Assembly (NCBI GenBank): GCA_030374805.1
Contig: JARGSG010000114.1
Coordinates: 92,079 to 156,078, forward strand
Direction of reading: 5' to 3'
From: Gracilaria gracilis
Taxonomy: Eukaryota > Rhodophyta > Florideophyceae > Gracilariales > Gracilariaceae
DNA length: 64,000 nt
Shown: piece after piece, positions 34,131-45,575 of the stretch
How the letters are laid out: the number at the start of each line of letters is the position of its first letter
Position numbering within the stretch: the first letter of the stretch is position 1
Notes under the pieces: generated by a model
The model's input: only the letters and a program-made list of their open reading frames with translations
Database searches by the model: none
Told to the model about the DNA's origin: nothing
Made by a program: the position numbers and the translations under genes

Positions 34131-36335
34131 TCTAGATACTACGTACGGAACTGTGCTCACTACGGAGACTGCGCTTGGGTTGTTGCGATTACATAGTCAG
34201 CAAAAAAATGTGTCGAAACAGGTTTTTATGCTTAAGAGGCTGTAAAAGACGCCAAGGAGACGTTGGAAATCAAAAGAAAAGGTTAGTTCGAGAGCAAAGC
34301 AAAATTGCTGATTTTTCGCGATAAGTTATGCGGTTAGGTGACAAGTTTGGCTTACGGCGTTTTTTAGGCGGTTTTTGTGCTAAAGCACAAACTGCGAGAA
34401 AAAAAGCCGGCGGTGGCCTTTCAAGCAGTGGTTCGAATTGATATTTTGTTGCAGGGATAGAAGAAAGACGGGGCGTAGAATTTGGGCCTTATTTGATACC
34501 CAAGTGGAGTGGATGTCCTTCAACGCATGAGGAATATATTCGAGGGGGAAGTGAAACTTATCTCTAACATTAATGATTCTTGTTATTGAAACGCATGTTC
34601 AATGGCTTTCACTGTTTGCAGAGCTGCTAACAATAGTGCAGGCGACAACAGCGACCCCGACGAAAGCGAAATAAGAAATAAACGAACGAATGGCTCGCAC
34701 GGCCCGCTGTTCCTTTTGGCGTTCAATTTTGAGGAACCCCCCTGTAATTTTCCTCCACTTCATCTCACAGTGCCCAGCTGGAGATGTCCCTGGAGCAGTC
34801 ATGCATCATGGTGCGCACCAATTACACTCGAAGTGCCCCACTTGTTTCTATTTGCGCTCAGATTTAGCCTCCCAAAAATGAAATATATTTCTTGTAGGGT
34901 GAAGAATTCGCGTCGTACCCTTGTAGGCCTCATTCATTCCTACAGCAGGAAGCGTGCCAAACGGTGATTTTGATCTTCTCTCCGCCACCGAGTCGTCGAT
35001 CTTGTAATTGAATATGAACGCTTCTAGCCGGAAAGTTGCATGCAAGATTGTCAAGAAGCGAAGAAATCGATCATCAGATTCTCATGACGGCCAAAGCATA
35101 TCTGGACAACTACACTCGATCTCTCAACGAATGAGTTATATCATGAGAATTTGTAATGAAACAAATGGTGCAAATCGTTCGTTTTTGCTTTGTTTTCAGG
35201 TTAAGGCTTTAGCTAACACGGCTCATATACGAGTGCGAAGAAATTCGTTTCGGAGAGAGCAGGTTTAAATGCAGAGGAGGAAGCCGATATACACTGTGAG
35301 CATCAATCGAGTAAGGAAAAACCCGTTGTGCCTTGTGAGCAACAACCAAATAGTGGTGTGCATCGAGATGAGCATCCAGATATGCACATGATCAGTGAGA
35401 TTCGAGAAAGGCTTTATGTCTGATCTCGCCCGCTTACGAGAACAAGATGAGAAAGTTTGTAAGATACTAGAAAAGAGGGCAACGTATTATCGTACTAATA
35501 GTACGTTGCACACGCTCCATGGTCTCGTTTCAAATGAAACAGAGAATGTTCGACAACCCAGAACACATGATTCAACCCAGGAGTTTGAAAGCACTCTCAA
35601 GGTAAGACGCAATTTCCGCGTAGATTCACCTTATTACGAAGCTAACCTTTTTCTTTCTACTACAATATTGTGGAACTGAAGAATGCAATTGCTACTATGG
35701 GCTCGTTTCATGATTGGTATGAGACCCTACGGTCGAGCACGGAACACCTATTTTTTGAGGAAGTTTTTGCCTTTTGCAGTTCCGACCTGAAGGAAACTAT
35801 TTTGCACAAGTTCTCTCTCCCTATCTTTTCGGCGCCCAAACCCCCCATCAGGGCATTTGAGCTCAGAACTGAACAACAAATTCGTAGATTTCATTAGAGA
35901 TCTGATTCAGAGGCACCGTGAGCGAGAGATGTTTCTAGTGGCGCTACTCAGTTCTTATCATGAAGACAGACGGTTCCTCTTGAATGCTTCCGCTAGCTTT
36001 CCAAACCATAGAGAAATCATGCACGCCAAAATCACCAGAATTCTCTCCACTACATTCACATCTCCACCTGATGTCAAAGAGGGAGCGAATCTTTGAACAC
36101 ATAGGAGTCTGTCTTTTCATGCTAGGTTGAACACTATGGCACGATCTAAATGAAAGGTTTGTGCCCTAGGCCGGCTGTTGAATATCCTTATCGATTCCCT
36201 GTTCTTGCTGATGTAAATGGATCATCATCAAGCTGAATAAATTGAATGCTTCAATTCTAGAAAATTCCCTGCTATACTCAATAGCGCTGAACCATTTGTA
36301 GAGCGATACGCAACTCGTAACCGATTCGAACTTGC
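34131..36335. other. Unassigned region with short open frames
   Basis: Several frames of 75-120 codons on + (34602-34967, 35395-35679, 35670-35897, 35857-36096) show no known domain. The 35395 frame is charged and helical (DLARLREQDEKVCKILEKRA) and could be coiled coil. It is followed by GTAAGA and a pyrimidine-rich stretch (35600-35665), which could be an intron, with the 35670 frame as the next exon. This is only a possibility: no protein family supports it. Confidence 0.3.
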
Positions 36336-36522
36336 CCCTACAAACCTCAAATATGGCCCAATTATGGCCAAAATGTGGCCTAAATATGTCCGAAGTGTAC
36401 ACGTGTCATTTGGCTAAAGTACTTATTTTCCGTAGTTACACGTTCTGTGAAATTTTCGAGCTAAACGGCCACATTGCGGCCATATCTCGGCCATATTTGG
36501 GCCATATTTGAGGTTTATAGGG
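36336..36522. mobile_element. Hairpin MITE with ATATGGCC-rich inverted repeats
   Basis: The left arm from 36336 (CCCTACAAACCTCAAATATG...) pairs with a right arm ending at 36522 (...CATATTTGAGGTTTATAGGG) over about 40 bases with few mismatches. Both arms repeat the word ATATGGCC or TATGGCC. The terminal CCCTA(T/C)(A/G)AACCTC matches the MITE at 22862-23158. No clear target duplication was found. It abuts a transposase pseudogene on its right. Confidence 0.85.
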
Positions 36523-37256
36523 TGATGAAAGAAAACCTGATTGTAGCAGTAGGACTTCCGGCACACACGAGCCACAGAACCCAAGTTTTGGACTACACCG
36601 TGTTCTCTCCATTCAAGAACTACTTACGGAACCTCCTGAACCAGCGAACAGTCACGGCTTCGGACGAACGGAATGATGTCTTCACTCTCTGCGACCTTCT
36701 TAACAAAACCTACACCCAGGCAGTAACATACACAAATGTTGTGAAGGGCTTTGAGGCGTGCGGCTTATGAGACCCGTTCAGAAAAACATCCAACCCTAGA
36801 GTCATCAAGGTGACTGACATGACGAACTATGGCGGTGCGGAGTCGCAGAGCGGAGTGCATGGGACGTATCTGTCTTTGGTTCAAGACTACATAAAGAACC
36901 AAAATATGTTAAAGTCTGACTCAAACATTGCCCAGTATGGGACGTTGGTAACGACGAATGGCTGCCTACTGACATCCAAGGCCGTGCTGGATACCCTGCG
37001 TCAGAAGGACGTCGAGAAGGAAGCACAAAATGTGCAACGAGCGGCTAAGGCTGCGAAGACGGAGGCGTGGAGGCTGGGTAAAGAGAGGGAAGCGGTTGAG
37101 AAGGCGCGTCAGCGGAAGCTTGCGCAGAAGGACAAGGAGCAGCACTTGGTGTGGATGCAAAATCGTGCATCCAGATGGCTGCAACTTAACCGCTCGAGGA
37201 CCGATCGACGTGCGCGCGTCAGGCTACGAATGTCAGCCAGTACAATGGCTACGTAA
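36523..37256 (+). pseudogene. DDE_1 (jerky-like) transposase C-terminus with coiled coil
   Basis: The first part reads LIVAVGLPAHTSHRTQVLDY, then TVFSPFKNYLRNLL...TYTNVVKGFEACGLDPF. It matches the end of the DDE_1 catalytic fold and the family's GF-x-x-x-G-x-x-PF motif clearly. A frameshift near 36775 leads into a second frame (36810-37256) with an Ala/Lys/Arg-rich coiled coil (RAAKAAKTEAWRLGKEREAV and on). That is a common arrangement in host-like jerky transposases. The N-terminal half is missing, replaced by the MITE and unassigned sequence. Confidence 0.75.
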
Positions 37257-37882
37257 GGACAACTGTGGTTTTGAGCCCTTTGGGGCTCCGCAAATGTGTG
37301 CCGACGTCCCTTATTTACCACAAATTGTGTCTCTTTGGGGGCCACTGAGATTCGGTAGAGATCGTGCGCTTGAAGCGCCGTTTGGGACTGTTATGGCTTC
37401 CCGTTTTGCTGGGAGGTAGCCTACTGCTATAGGACGCTGCTGCCAAGCAATAAAGACGTTAAACAATGGAGAACATATATTCATTTTAATATGTTCTGAG
37501 CTGTCCCTTTTCTACCCACCCCCTGATACGTGTTTGCGTAGCAAGTTGGTGCAAAATCTACTGAGTGCGAAGTGGCGTCTATTGATTTGTCCAGCGTTTA
37601 GCTTTCAAGCTAAACCTAGTGCTCAAATCTCAGGACGATTTGGCATTTGTTTTACCTTTGAACCCAAATTTTTTAGCTTTACCTTGTCTGATGGAGATTC
37701 AAAATGCCATGCCAAAGCCATAAATACAGCTTTTTAGCTATTTGATGTGACTGATAGGGATGCTCTTAAATGATAATAGTATTTTAGGCTTTGGGACGTC
37801 TTTTTGCAGTTTTGGTTTAAAATTAACGTTCTACAAACCCTTGTCACAGGGTTAGACTGCGCCTGAAACCCACACAACGGGT
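37257..37882. other. No gene seen
   Basis: AT-rich with no recognised feature. It could include the 3' terminal region of the preceding transposon, but no inverted terminal repeat partner was found. Confidence 0.4.
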
Positions 37883-39256
37883 GTGGGCCACAACCGCCCT
37901 CTCTCTCCACTTGTGGATATAAGCTTGGGGTGTTCAAGAGACGGGGTTCTCTTCTCGAGCTCTACAAGGTCTCATACATACGATGGTGACAAAAATGAGG
38001 TTGTAAAGAAGAGGCGGGAGACTGGCCAATCGAGAGGATTGAAAACTGCGGTGGAAGCGGCGCTCGCGTCAAACTCGTTTAAGTGGTTTTCTACTTGCTT
38101 GCTGTCTCCGACCAACATAGGCTTCCATATTCACATTGAGGAAGAAAAGTTTACGGAAATGGTAATAGGAGACGCTCATCTCAAGGCTGTTTATCCTGTG
38201 TATATCGTGGAGGACACTTCTAGAGCTCCCATTGTTGTTTCTGGCCATCTGCGTTACGCCCGTTGCCGGCTTTTCAAGGTTTGTAAGTTAATATTCGCAA
38301 AGGCACTGGAGGTCCCATACGATGTAGCGCTGGATCACGCGGTTTTTATCTACCTCGCGCTCAGGAGGTGAGAAGTTGCACCTCGTCAGCTGGGAATTGT
38401 GTCTCAAGTCCTCAATGTGACAAAGAGCAAAAAGAAATATGGATGCAACGCCATAAGGAAACGTCGGAAGTGGTTCACTGTAAACGCAAGCCTCTTGCAT
38501 GGACTTTGCCGCGAGCATATACAGAAATCTGTGGATACGGGAGGTACGCTTCTGAGGCGGATCATTTCGTCATGAAACGCAATTGGAAGTATATCAAAGG
38601 AGCGAATGCACTAGAGCAAGCTGAGGTTGTAGATATGTTGTGGATCTGGGAGTCCCGCGAAATCCTTGCCCTCAGTCTTATTGATTTACTCAGATTTGGT
38701 GGAAGCGATCCGAAAGAACTGCGTCATAACGTTGTGATAATTCACAGGCGTTTGGAGTGGGTACTTCCGTCTTCTGAACTGGGCTCGACGTTGGTCAACA
38801 ACCAAACACTGGAAGAGTGAGAAAGAGCTGCACATTGCTGCTCTGCAGGTGCCACTACAACTGAGGCGTATGTATCTGGGACTGTTGAGGCGCTGGTACA
38901 CCAGTATGCTGGAAATACTCGCTCTGAAGCGAGTAATGATGAAAGCTCCAAAGAAATACCTTTTGAAGATAGGTTTGGGCAAGCAATTGAGCGCCTGGAG
39001 ACGGCAAAGAGTGCAATTGAAATGGCTCTGAGCGTCTTGCCCAGACGCCAGCCTCCCTGAATCTCAAGGTTTAGTTTGCGGATATGGGGGGTTGCAGTCC
39101 AACAGCATCACCAGCAGGAATGATACGATCCCACTTATCTTCGGCAGGACTGGTTATACAATAGGATGGAAAAGAGCCAAATAGAAGCTTCAATTTCATG
39201 TCGTTGACATCAATTCCCTGATACTTCATCATGTCACGCGCTCCATGCCTCCAACA
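37883..39256 (+). other. Uncharacterised open frames
   Basis: Two adjoining frames on +, 37883-38371 (162 codons) and 38368-38820 (150 codons), overlap by 4 bases. Composition is balanced, with segments such as KWFSTCLLSPTNIGFHIHIE and VYIVEDTSRAPIVVSGHLRY that look like real protein, but I do not recognise a family. A third frame (38849-39031) is basic. They may be one decayed transposon protein broken by frameshifts. Bases 39060-39256 hold nothing recognisable. Confidence 0.4.
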
Positions 39257-39275
39257 CCCCCCCCCCCCCCCCCCC
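39257..39275 (+). repeat. Poly-C tract (19 C)
   Basis: Uninterrupted run of C directly before the first alignable codon of the methionine aminopeptidase pseudogene. The only other long C run in the window, at 8205-8240, also sits at an element boundary. Confidence 0.9.
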
Positions 39276-39278
39276 TTC

Positions 39279-39690
39279 TATCCGTCCGCGCTCAACTATA
39301 ACCACTTTCCAAAATCGTGCTGCACGTCTATCAACGAGGTTGTGTGTTATGGCATTCCGGCCACCACCACTTTGTAAGAAGGAGTTAATATTAACATTTA
39401 TGTATCTGTGTACTACGACGGATTTCACGGCGATCGTTCAGAAACTTTTCTTGTTTGTGACGTTGATCAAGGTAGGCGCAAGCTAGTTCGAGCCACGCAC
39501 GAATGTCTGGAGAAGGATATTGAAATTTGTGAACCAGGCTTGCCTGTCAAGAAGATTGGCGGCGTCACTGAGGACCATGCTCGACAGAACGACTTCAGCG
39601 TCGTGCGTGATTTCTGTGGCAATGGCGTCAACTCAGTGTTTCATACCACGCCAAACGTGATGCATTTCAGAAACAATGAGCCGGCGGGCG
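39279..39690 (+). pseudogene. Methionine aminopeptidase type 1, truncated pseudogene
   Basis: In life this enzyme removes the initiator Met from new proteins. The fragment reads [63 protein letters not shown] and DFSVVRDFCGNGV, ending near PNVMHFRNNEPAG: the middle of the pita-bread fold. The stop at 39375-39377 and three changed active-site positions (CHGIP to CYGIP, NID to NIY, GHG to GNG) show it is dead. The N-terminus and the TIEP end are absent. No intron is visible, so it may be a retrocopy or come from an intronless gene. Confidence 0.85.
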
Positions 39691-39949
39691 CGAGATGGTC
39701 GACGGACTGTCGGTGGGTGATGTTGTGGAGTATGCATGGTCCATTGCGGAGAGGGTGTTGGAGGAAGGCCAGTTTGGAACATTGCCTGTCGCGAGACAGG
39801 AGCAGGTGAAGAACGTTTTTGAGCAGTACGGCTATTCGAGGGAGGGTGTGCGATTGCTGATGCGAACGTCGCACGCGCACGTCCCGTGCGCGGGGCAGAA
39901 GCGAAAGCTGCTGCGCTTTTTGCATTTTGGGCGGTTAGTTTTAAGTTAG
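39691..39949 (+). other. Short open frame after the aminopeptidase fragment
   Basis: A frame of 84 codons (39695-39949) reads VDGLSVGDVVEYAWSIAERV and on. It does not match the expected C-terminus of methionine aminopeptidase (no TIEP motif). It looks protein-like but I do not recognise it; it could be another gene fragment joined at about 39690. Confidence 0.35.
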
Positions 39950-40231
39950 CTAAGCCTACCTATAAAAGAGAGAGAGAGAACAATACCCATATTTTGGGCC
40001 TTTACTCAGATGTCTAGAACGTGTCCGGAGCTACTAGTAGAGAATGCAAATGCCTAACGTGCGTTCGTTCGTCGGCTTCGTGGACTTTCGGATTGACTTC
40101 TGGATCTCTCCCTTGTCCGAATCTGCCCGTCTCGATAACGATCATACTCGCTAACAAACCCCCCCGCTGAAACACAAGCCAAGACACTGGAGAAAAAATT
40201 TGTAATGGCTCTCCGAAGAGTAATTTTCAAG

Positions 40232-40336
40232 CACGGTGGAGCAGTGGAGCGATGAAGCGATGGGGCGCAAGCACGTTGCGGTGGAGCGGTGGGGCGCAAG
40301 CACGGTGCGGTGGAGCGGTGGGGCGGTGGGTCGAAG
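40232..40336 (+). repeat. GGTGGAGC minisatellite
   Basis: About 100 bases built from GCGGTGGAGCGGTGGGGC-like units, two of them separated by GCAAGCAC. It lies directly left of LINE fragment L-x. Confidence 0.75.
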
Positions 40337-40357
40337 GAGCAGTTGTACCATTGACAC

Positions 40358-40925
40358 TCATCGACAAATCAGCGTTTTTGACCATTCCGGGGCACCCCCC
40401 TCAAACGACCCCAAAAACGAAGATTTGGCAAAACGTCCAAAAGTTACAAGTATCTTGCAACGTGTCAAAGCCGCCGGCGGTGGGGACATAAATCCAATCA
40501 TTTGAGACCAAATTGGATCAAAATTGCAAAGTAACTATATCGACGCTGAGATATCCAGGGTGCCTCGCATTCCACCTGGAGAAGTGCGAAACGAGTATAA
40601 AGAAGTTTAAGTAGAGTTCAGCAGGTTTTGTGAGAGAAAGTCCAAAAAAATCGAAAAAAAAATGAAAAACCTGAAAAAACAAAAAAGTCACAGAACACGT
40701 GAAAAGTGCATCAAGAAGCCATAAGAGCCATCAAAACCAAAGAAAAAGACAAAATATATTAGAAAAAATTTCAAAAAAATTGAGAAATGACTTTCCACCA
40801 AACCACGTCCTCTAATATTGAGAACCGTTTTTAGCCCTTTGGCTGACCCCGGTGAGCCCATGGAAGGCATTCGCTTCCTACTTGATGGTAATAGCGAACC
40901 TGAATCCGAATCTTGGAGACCAGTC
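40358..40925 (+). mobile_element. LINE fragment L-x: leader and ORF1 start
   Basis: It aligns with the leader and first about 45 codons of ORF1 in L-4. The ORF1 ATG is at 40787 and a stop follows shortly after (ENRF-stop-PFG). The fragment ends at 40925, inside ORF1, where a minus-strand LINE 3' tail begins. It lacks the rest of the element. Confidence 0.8.
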
Positions 40926-40927
40926 TC

Positions 40928-41771
40928 TCAATCAATTGCTGTTTTATTTATAGTGTTCCCATTATCCCATGAAGAGCAGCACTCCAAACTGAGTTCGCGA
41001 TCTCCAACCGTGGTGTCGATAGCGACAATGAGGTGCTCGAAACGTTCCGGAAGTCCACATAAGATGGCCATTGCAATGTCTTCTTCTTCGACTTTGACGT
41101 CCATGCGCTTGAGAATGAAGTTTCTCACCATGAATTTTACGAAAGAGCTCCGTTTCGTCATTCCGTAAGCACAAATACTTGCGCGTATTGATATAAAGAC
41201 AGTCAAGTTCGCTCTCAATATCCCCAAACCCAATGCTTGTGTCTCCCAGGACCCGAATTCTCTCAGAAAACTGCGTAATAAGCTCCTTGTGGCTGCTTTT
41301 GTTTCAGCAGTGGCTGTAGACTCATCCACCGCGTTACACTGCCGTCCATACTCAGAATTGATGCGTTGCATATCTAAAGCCGTGTCTGACGTTGCCGCTT
41401 CTCTAGTTTCAATTATTGCGACATCTGCGGAACTCCCAGAAGCCCTGATATCGAGTGGCTCCACTACAATGTGAATAAATGCAACGGACATGAGACACCT
41501 CGGGATGTTCCGTAGCCTCGAACATGAGCTCTTCGTTTTACATGTTTCCCAATGCGAAAGACTTGCAGACTTGAGAGGGAGTCTGAATCTACGAAGGCCT
41601 GCTGAGAGGTAATAAACACTGCGCAGCATTTCGAACTGTCTGTCGCTACAAACGAATGGGTTTGGTTTGGCTTCACGCCTCCTGAGAACAAAAATTGATG
41701 ATACAAGGTGGGTAGATACGGTACGGCAGTGTACCGTAGCGTTGGTAGATACACGTATACACGGAATAGTT
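40928..41771 (-). mobile_element. Copia-gag-like sequence carrying a LINE 3' tail
   Basis: Read on the minus strand, a decayed copia Gag core (RNFILKRMDVKVEEEDIAMA, then LCGLPERFEHLIVAIDTTVG) runs directly into about 55 bases (40982-40928) matching the 3' end of the LINE family (CTGCTCTTCATGGGATAATG and on, to GCAATTGATTG). This is what a chimeric retrocopy moved by LINE machinery would look like. The part from 41200 to 41771 has open frames without a clear motif. It is flanked by L-x on the left and the L-3 tail on the right. Confidence 0.6.
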
Positions 41772-44513
41772 TTTTTCTTTTTTTCAATCAATTGAAATTT
41801 TATTTAAAGTGTTCCCAATGTCCGATGAAGAGTAGCAGAGTAACACTGTCAAGGTGTACACTAACTTGGTCAATCACGAACCAACGCATTCATTCTTACT
41901 ACTTATAGCACAGATTTACAACTGTGCTTCTTCCAGTACCTCTAGTATTTGGGTCGCCTCCTGCCTCTCTCCAAGTGACCAATCTTCCATTCCAAGTAGT
42001 ACTTCAAGTCTTCTGTACTTCCAGTACTCGTGTCCAAGTACATCACGTGCCCCCAATGGGTTCGCTGGGAACTCATTGAAGTACCATCTGATACCCATCA
42101 TTCTGTGCGAAACTTTGCGCAACCGAAGAACGGGTGGGTATTTTGCATATGCCGCACACGGGATTTTATGAACCCGTCTCGCAGACGCAAGTTTCCACTC
42201 CGCATCCCGTGTTCTACCTATCCCCGTTGTACCCATATTATCCATTTCAGCTCGCAGCGCCGAAAGTGAAGGATACGCATTATACAGCGACAGCTGCCGA
42301 CAAGCTCGGTTCACCTTCAACTGTCGCGAGCTGTGTTCCAATTCAAGATGCAATGCTTTTTCACGACACGATTGATAGTTCCGTAGACGTTTGGAGGCCA
42401 GCACAATTCGTCGCAGAGCCGCAGACTCTAACCGACAAAGTCCACGCATCATCGGCACCCGATATGTTTTAAACCGAGATGCCTTTTTTTCCAAGACAGT
42501 CAGTGTGAAGAACGTTGCTTCAAGCTTCACTATCGTCATTTCCAAATGTGGTGTGAGCGGTACAAGATGCAACGCATATTCGTAAATCGACCTCACAAAT
42601 GCGCGGTACAAACTCACACAGCTGCGCGTATCGAATCCATTCCGGTGCAGACCAGCACCGGCTAGGCTTCCCAATCGACGTTGAGCATTTTATACCCGTT
42701 CCATGTGCTTGTCGGCTGAAATTCCATTGGTGTTTAGAGAGATCCCCAGATATACTGCACTACGTACCACGCTCAGCTCATCACCAGCAAGTGTGAATAT
42801 TTTAGAATGATTTCGGTTTGCAGGCAGGTGCAGTACCATCGACTTGCCATTTGCAGTGTTCCACGGCATTTGCATTTCTTTCCCCCAACTACTGCATATG
42901 TTTAGTAGTTGTTGCCGCCCGCTATCGGTCTTCGTCATCAGAATCACATCGTCGGCAAAGGCACTGGCACCTCGATCCGACATATGATATGGCACCTCCT
43001 GCACTCGATACAGCATGGAATCAATATACATGTTGAATAATGTACAGCTGAGTGGGTCACCTTGGAGAACTCCAAGAGTCATTTGTACATGCTCATCTTT
43101 CCAATTCCCATTTATGAAAGCGTGTACTGGTTGCAGCAGCAATGTAGTCATTGCCACATGCCCGCCACAGCTTCAGAAGCGTGGACGCGCACAAAGTTGG
43201 ACTGACCTGTAGCATTTCCGACGCCACGTTATCACGTCCAATCGATCTTCCCTTCTTCGCATCCTTGATCGAATTTTCCAATGGAATCCGGAACGAGTCC
43301 GGAACGTCAAATGGGACTGCTCTCACCCCACACTCGGGTGGCTGATACTCTGCAATAAACTCAGCATAGTCCTGTGGGTCTAATGGATTTCCACGTTCCA
43401 GTGCCCGTGCGCTATGTTGAGATCGTAATTTCATCACCGAGTTGATTCGATTCACTGTTTGAGATGCAGTTTCGTCCTCGGCGGTGTCCAGAAATTCGTC
43501 CAACAGTTGTCTCTTCTTTGCCCGACAACGACGTTTAATGAATCGGTCAATCACCTTGTATACATTCCACATTTGAATGTTGCCACTTCGTTTCCACCGT
43601 TTGTAATAGGTAGATCGCACACGACTCAACTGGTCCAGACTAGAATCCCAGAAGAAGCGATACCGGTCAGGAGGCATTGATACGGAAGTGATCCAGGGGC
43701 AACTGATTGTGTCCAAAAGTTGGCTACAAGCATCCCCCAGATCCTCTCTTGAGTTTGCGTGGTCAAAACGTGAAGCCACATTAGGCAAATTGGCTTTGTA
43801 ATATGTCTGAACGTCTTCGACTTTGTCCATGCATTTGAGTTGCGGCCTCCAAATGTTCGGTTTCCGAGGTGAGAATTGAGTCATCATCCAGTCAATATCT
43901 GCAACAACCATGTTGTGATCCGAGACTGCATCCCACGATCCACTTGCTGTTGCTACATTTCGAACAGATACTCGCTTCGAGATGAAGAAAACCACTACAC
44001 TCGAACCATTTGGGGTGCGAAACGTTGTCGTCAACTCAGATGGAGCCCTCAGCAAAAGGTCCCATTTGCGGATCCACGCTCGGAGGCGACGACGATGCCT
44101 GTTGGTTCGTTGATCTCAGTCGTCATGGCGGGCATTCCGGTCGCCAGCCAGTAACATCGGACTACGGATCAAAGACTTCAATCGCTCCAGGAATCTTTTC
44201 ATGTCCTCATCTGAAGCGCTCGGACAAAGTAATACTCCTATCACATTGAGATCTGGGCGAACTCTCAGTGCCAGAATTTGGTATGCACGACCTTCGTAGA
44301 GAAGCGCTGATGATGGAAAATCGTGATCCCACCTCTCGGCGCACGACTCCTATACTCCGGTTCCAGCGCCTCACTCACATGTGGCAATGCCAACAACACC
44401 TCATCGGAGGGACGTTGCCATGTTTCCACAACGCTCAGAAAGTCTAATCCTAAAACTTTCCATGCTCGGTGGACTTCGGCCTCGCTATGTGCGGGACCTC
44501 TCACGTTGAAAGT
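41772..44513 (-). mobile_element. LINE copy L-3, 5' truncated and internally deleted
   Basis: A minus-strand copy with an oligo(A) tail at 41772-41790 (T-rich on +). It begins at the first codons of ORF2 (TFNVRGPAHSEAEVH, 44513) and abuts L-4 head to head. ORF2 keeps the endonuclease but lacks about 330 bases of RT between LLKLWRACG and MTTLLLQPVHAF, removing catalytic motif A (DLTKAYDKV). The same deletion, and the same stop after KHMERV, occur in L-4. A smaller deletion near 44284 removes residues around GKYGT. Confidence 0.88.
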
Positions 44514-45575
44514 GTCTATCGACCCTTGTTTTTCTTCTGGGAGTTCGTGATTGAAAGCGGGTCCAGGGACGCAGTCGTACGAGACTAGTATCCTGCCGCG
44601 CCCTCCTGCAAAAGACGGCGGACTGAGGCCCTGTTCAATCATGAATCTTTACGTTATTGCAAACGGAGAGCCGAAGGAGTACTCGGGGAAACTTGGCGAA
44701 CGCCAGCACCCATTGGGGGAAGTCAGAACCGTACAAGTTGAAGCGGAGCTTTGGTGCGAAAACCTCTGTGTCCACAGAGGCACTCAAGACTGCACTGGAG
44801 TGGCTGCGTTCGCTACGCAGTGAGGGCCAAGTGAGAGCACTTGTGTCGGAGCGTCCAAAGCCCTGTGTTACGACTTTCACAGGCGGCTCGGCTGCCACCG
44901 CCCAGTCTTAGGTTTGTGAAACCCTCTGGGTGTAGTACCCGCTCCATAGAAACGAAGGCAGTGGTCCAGAGTTGACTGCTGTAGGGCTACCCCCAAAAAA
45001 ACCTCATTTCAGGCATCTGAAAATTTTCAACGCCGATCCGGGTGGACCCTGTCAAATTTTTGTCGGAAGCGCCTCGAATCTGTAGAGAAGCATTTTATCT
45101 TTCAAACGAGCTACAGATCGCTTCCGGCAAGGAACTGGATGGGAGGTTACAAGCCTCCGGAGCTCATCGAGAAATCGCCGTTTTTGACGCTCAAACGACC
45201 CCAAAAACGACGATCTCGCAAAACGTCCAAAAGTTACAAGTATCTTGCAACGTGCCAAAGCCGCCGGTGATGGGCACATAAATCCAATCATTTGAGACCA
45301 AATTGGATCAAAGCTGGAAAGTAACTATATCGACGCTGAGCTATTCGAAATGCCTCGCATTGCACCTGGACAAGTGCAAAACGAGTGCAAAGTAGTTTAA
45401 GTAGAGTTGAGCAGGTTTCGTGAGAGAAAGCCCAAAAAAAGCGCAAAAAAATCAAAAAATTGAAAACACAAAAAAATCGCACAACACGTGAAAAGTGCAT
45501 CAAGAAGCCATAAGAGCCATCAAAACAAAAGAAAAAGACGAAAAATTTTAGAAATTTTTTTAAAAAAGTTGAAAA
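44514..45575 (+). other. LINE 5' leader (L-4)
   Basis: About 1.06 kb, alignable over its length with the leader of L-2. Two overlapping frames at 44551-44823 and 44657-44911 are open in both copies, with roughly equal numbers of replacements. The A-rich stretch before the ATG (45420-45570) gives no motif. There is no 5' cap or promoter evidence. Confidence 0.6.

Noticed and set aside
35590..35670. Possible intron (GTAAGA ... pyrimidine-rich) between two open frames
   Set aside because: No protein family supports joining the flanking frames, and no convincing AG acceptor keeps a frame open, so no gene model is claimed.
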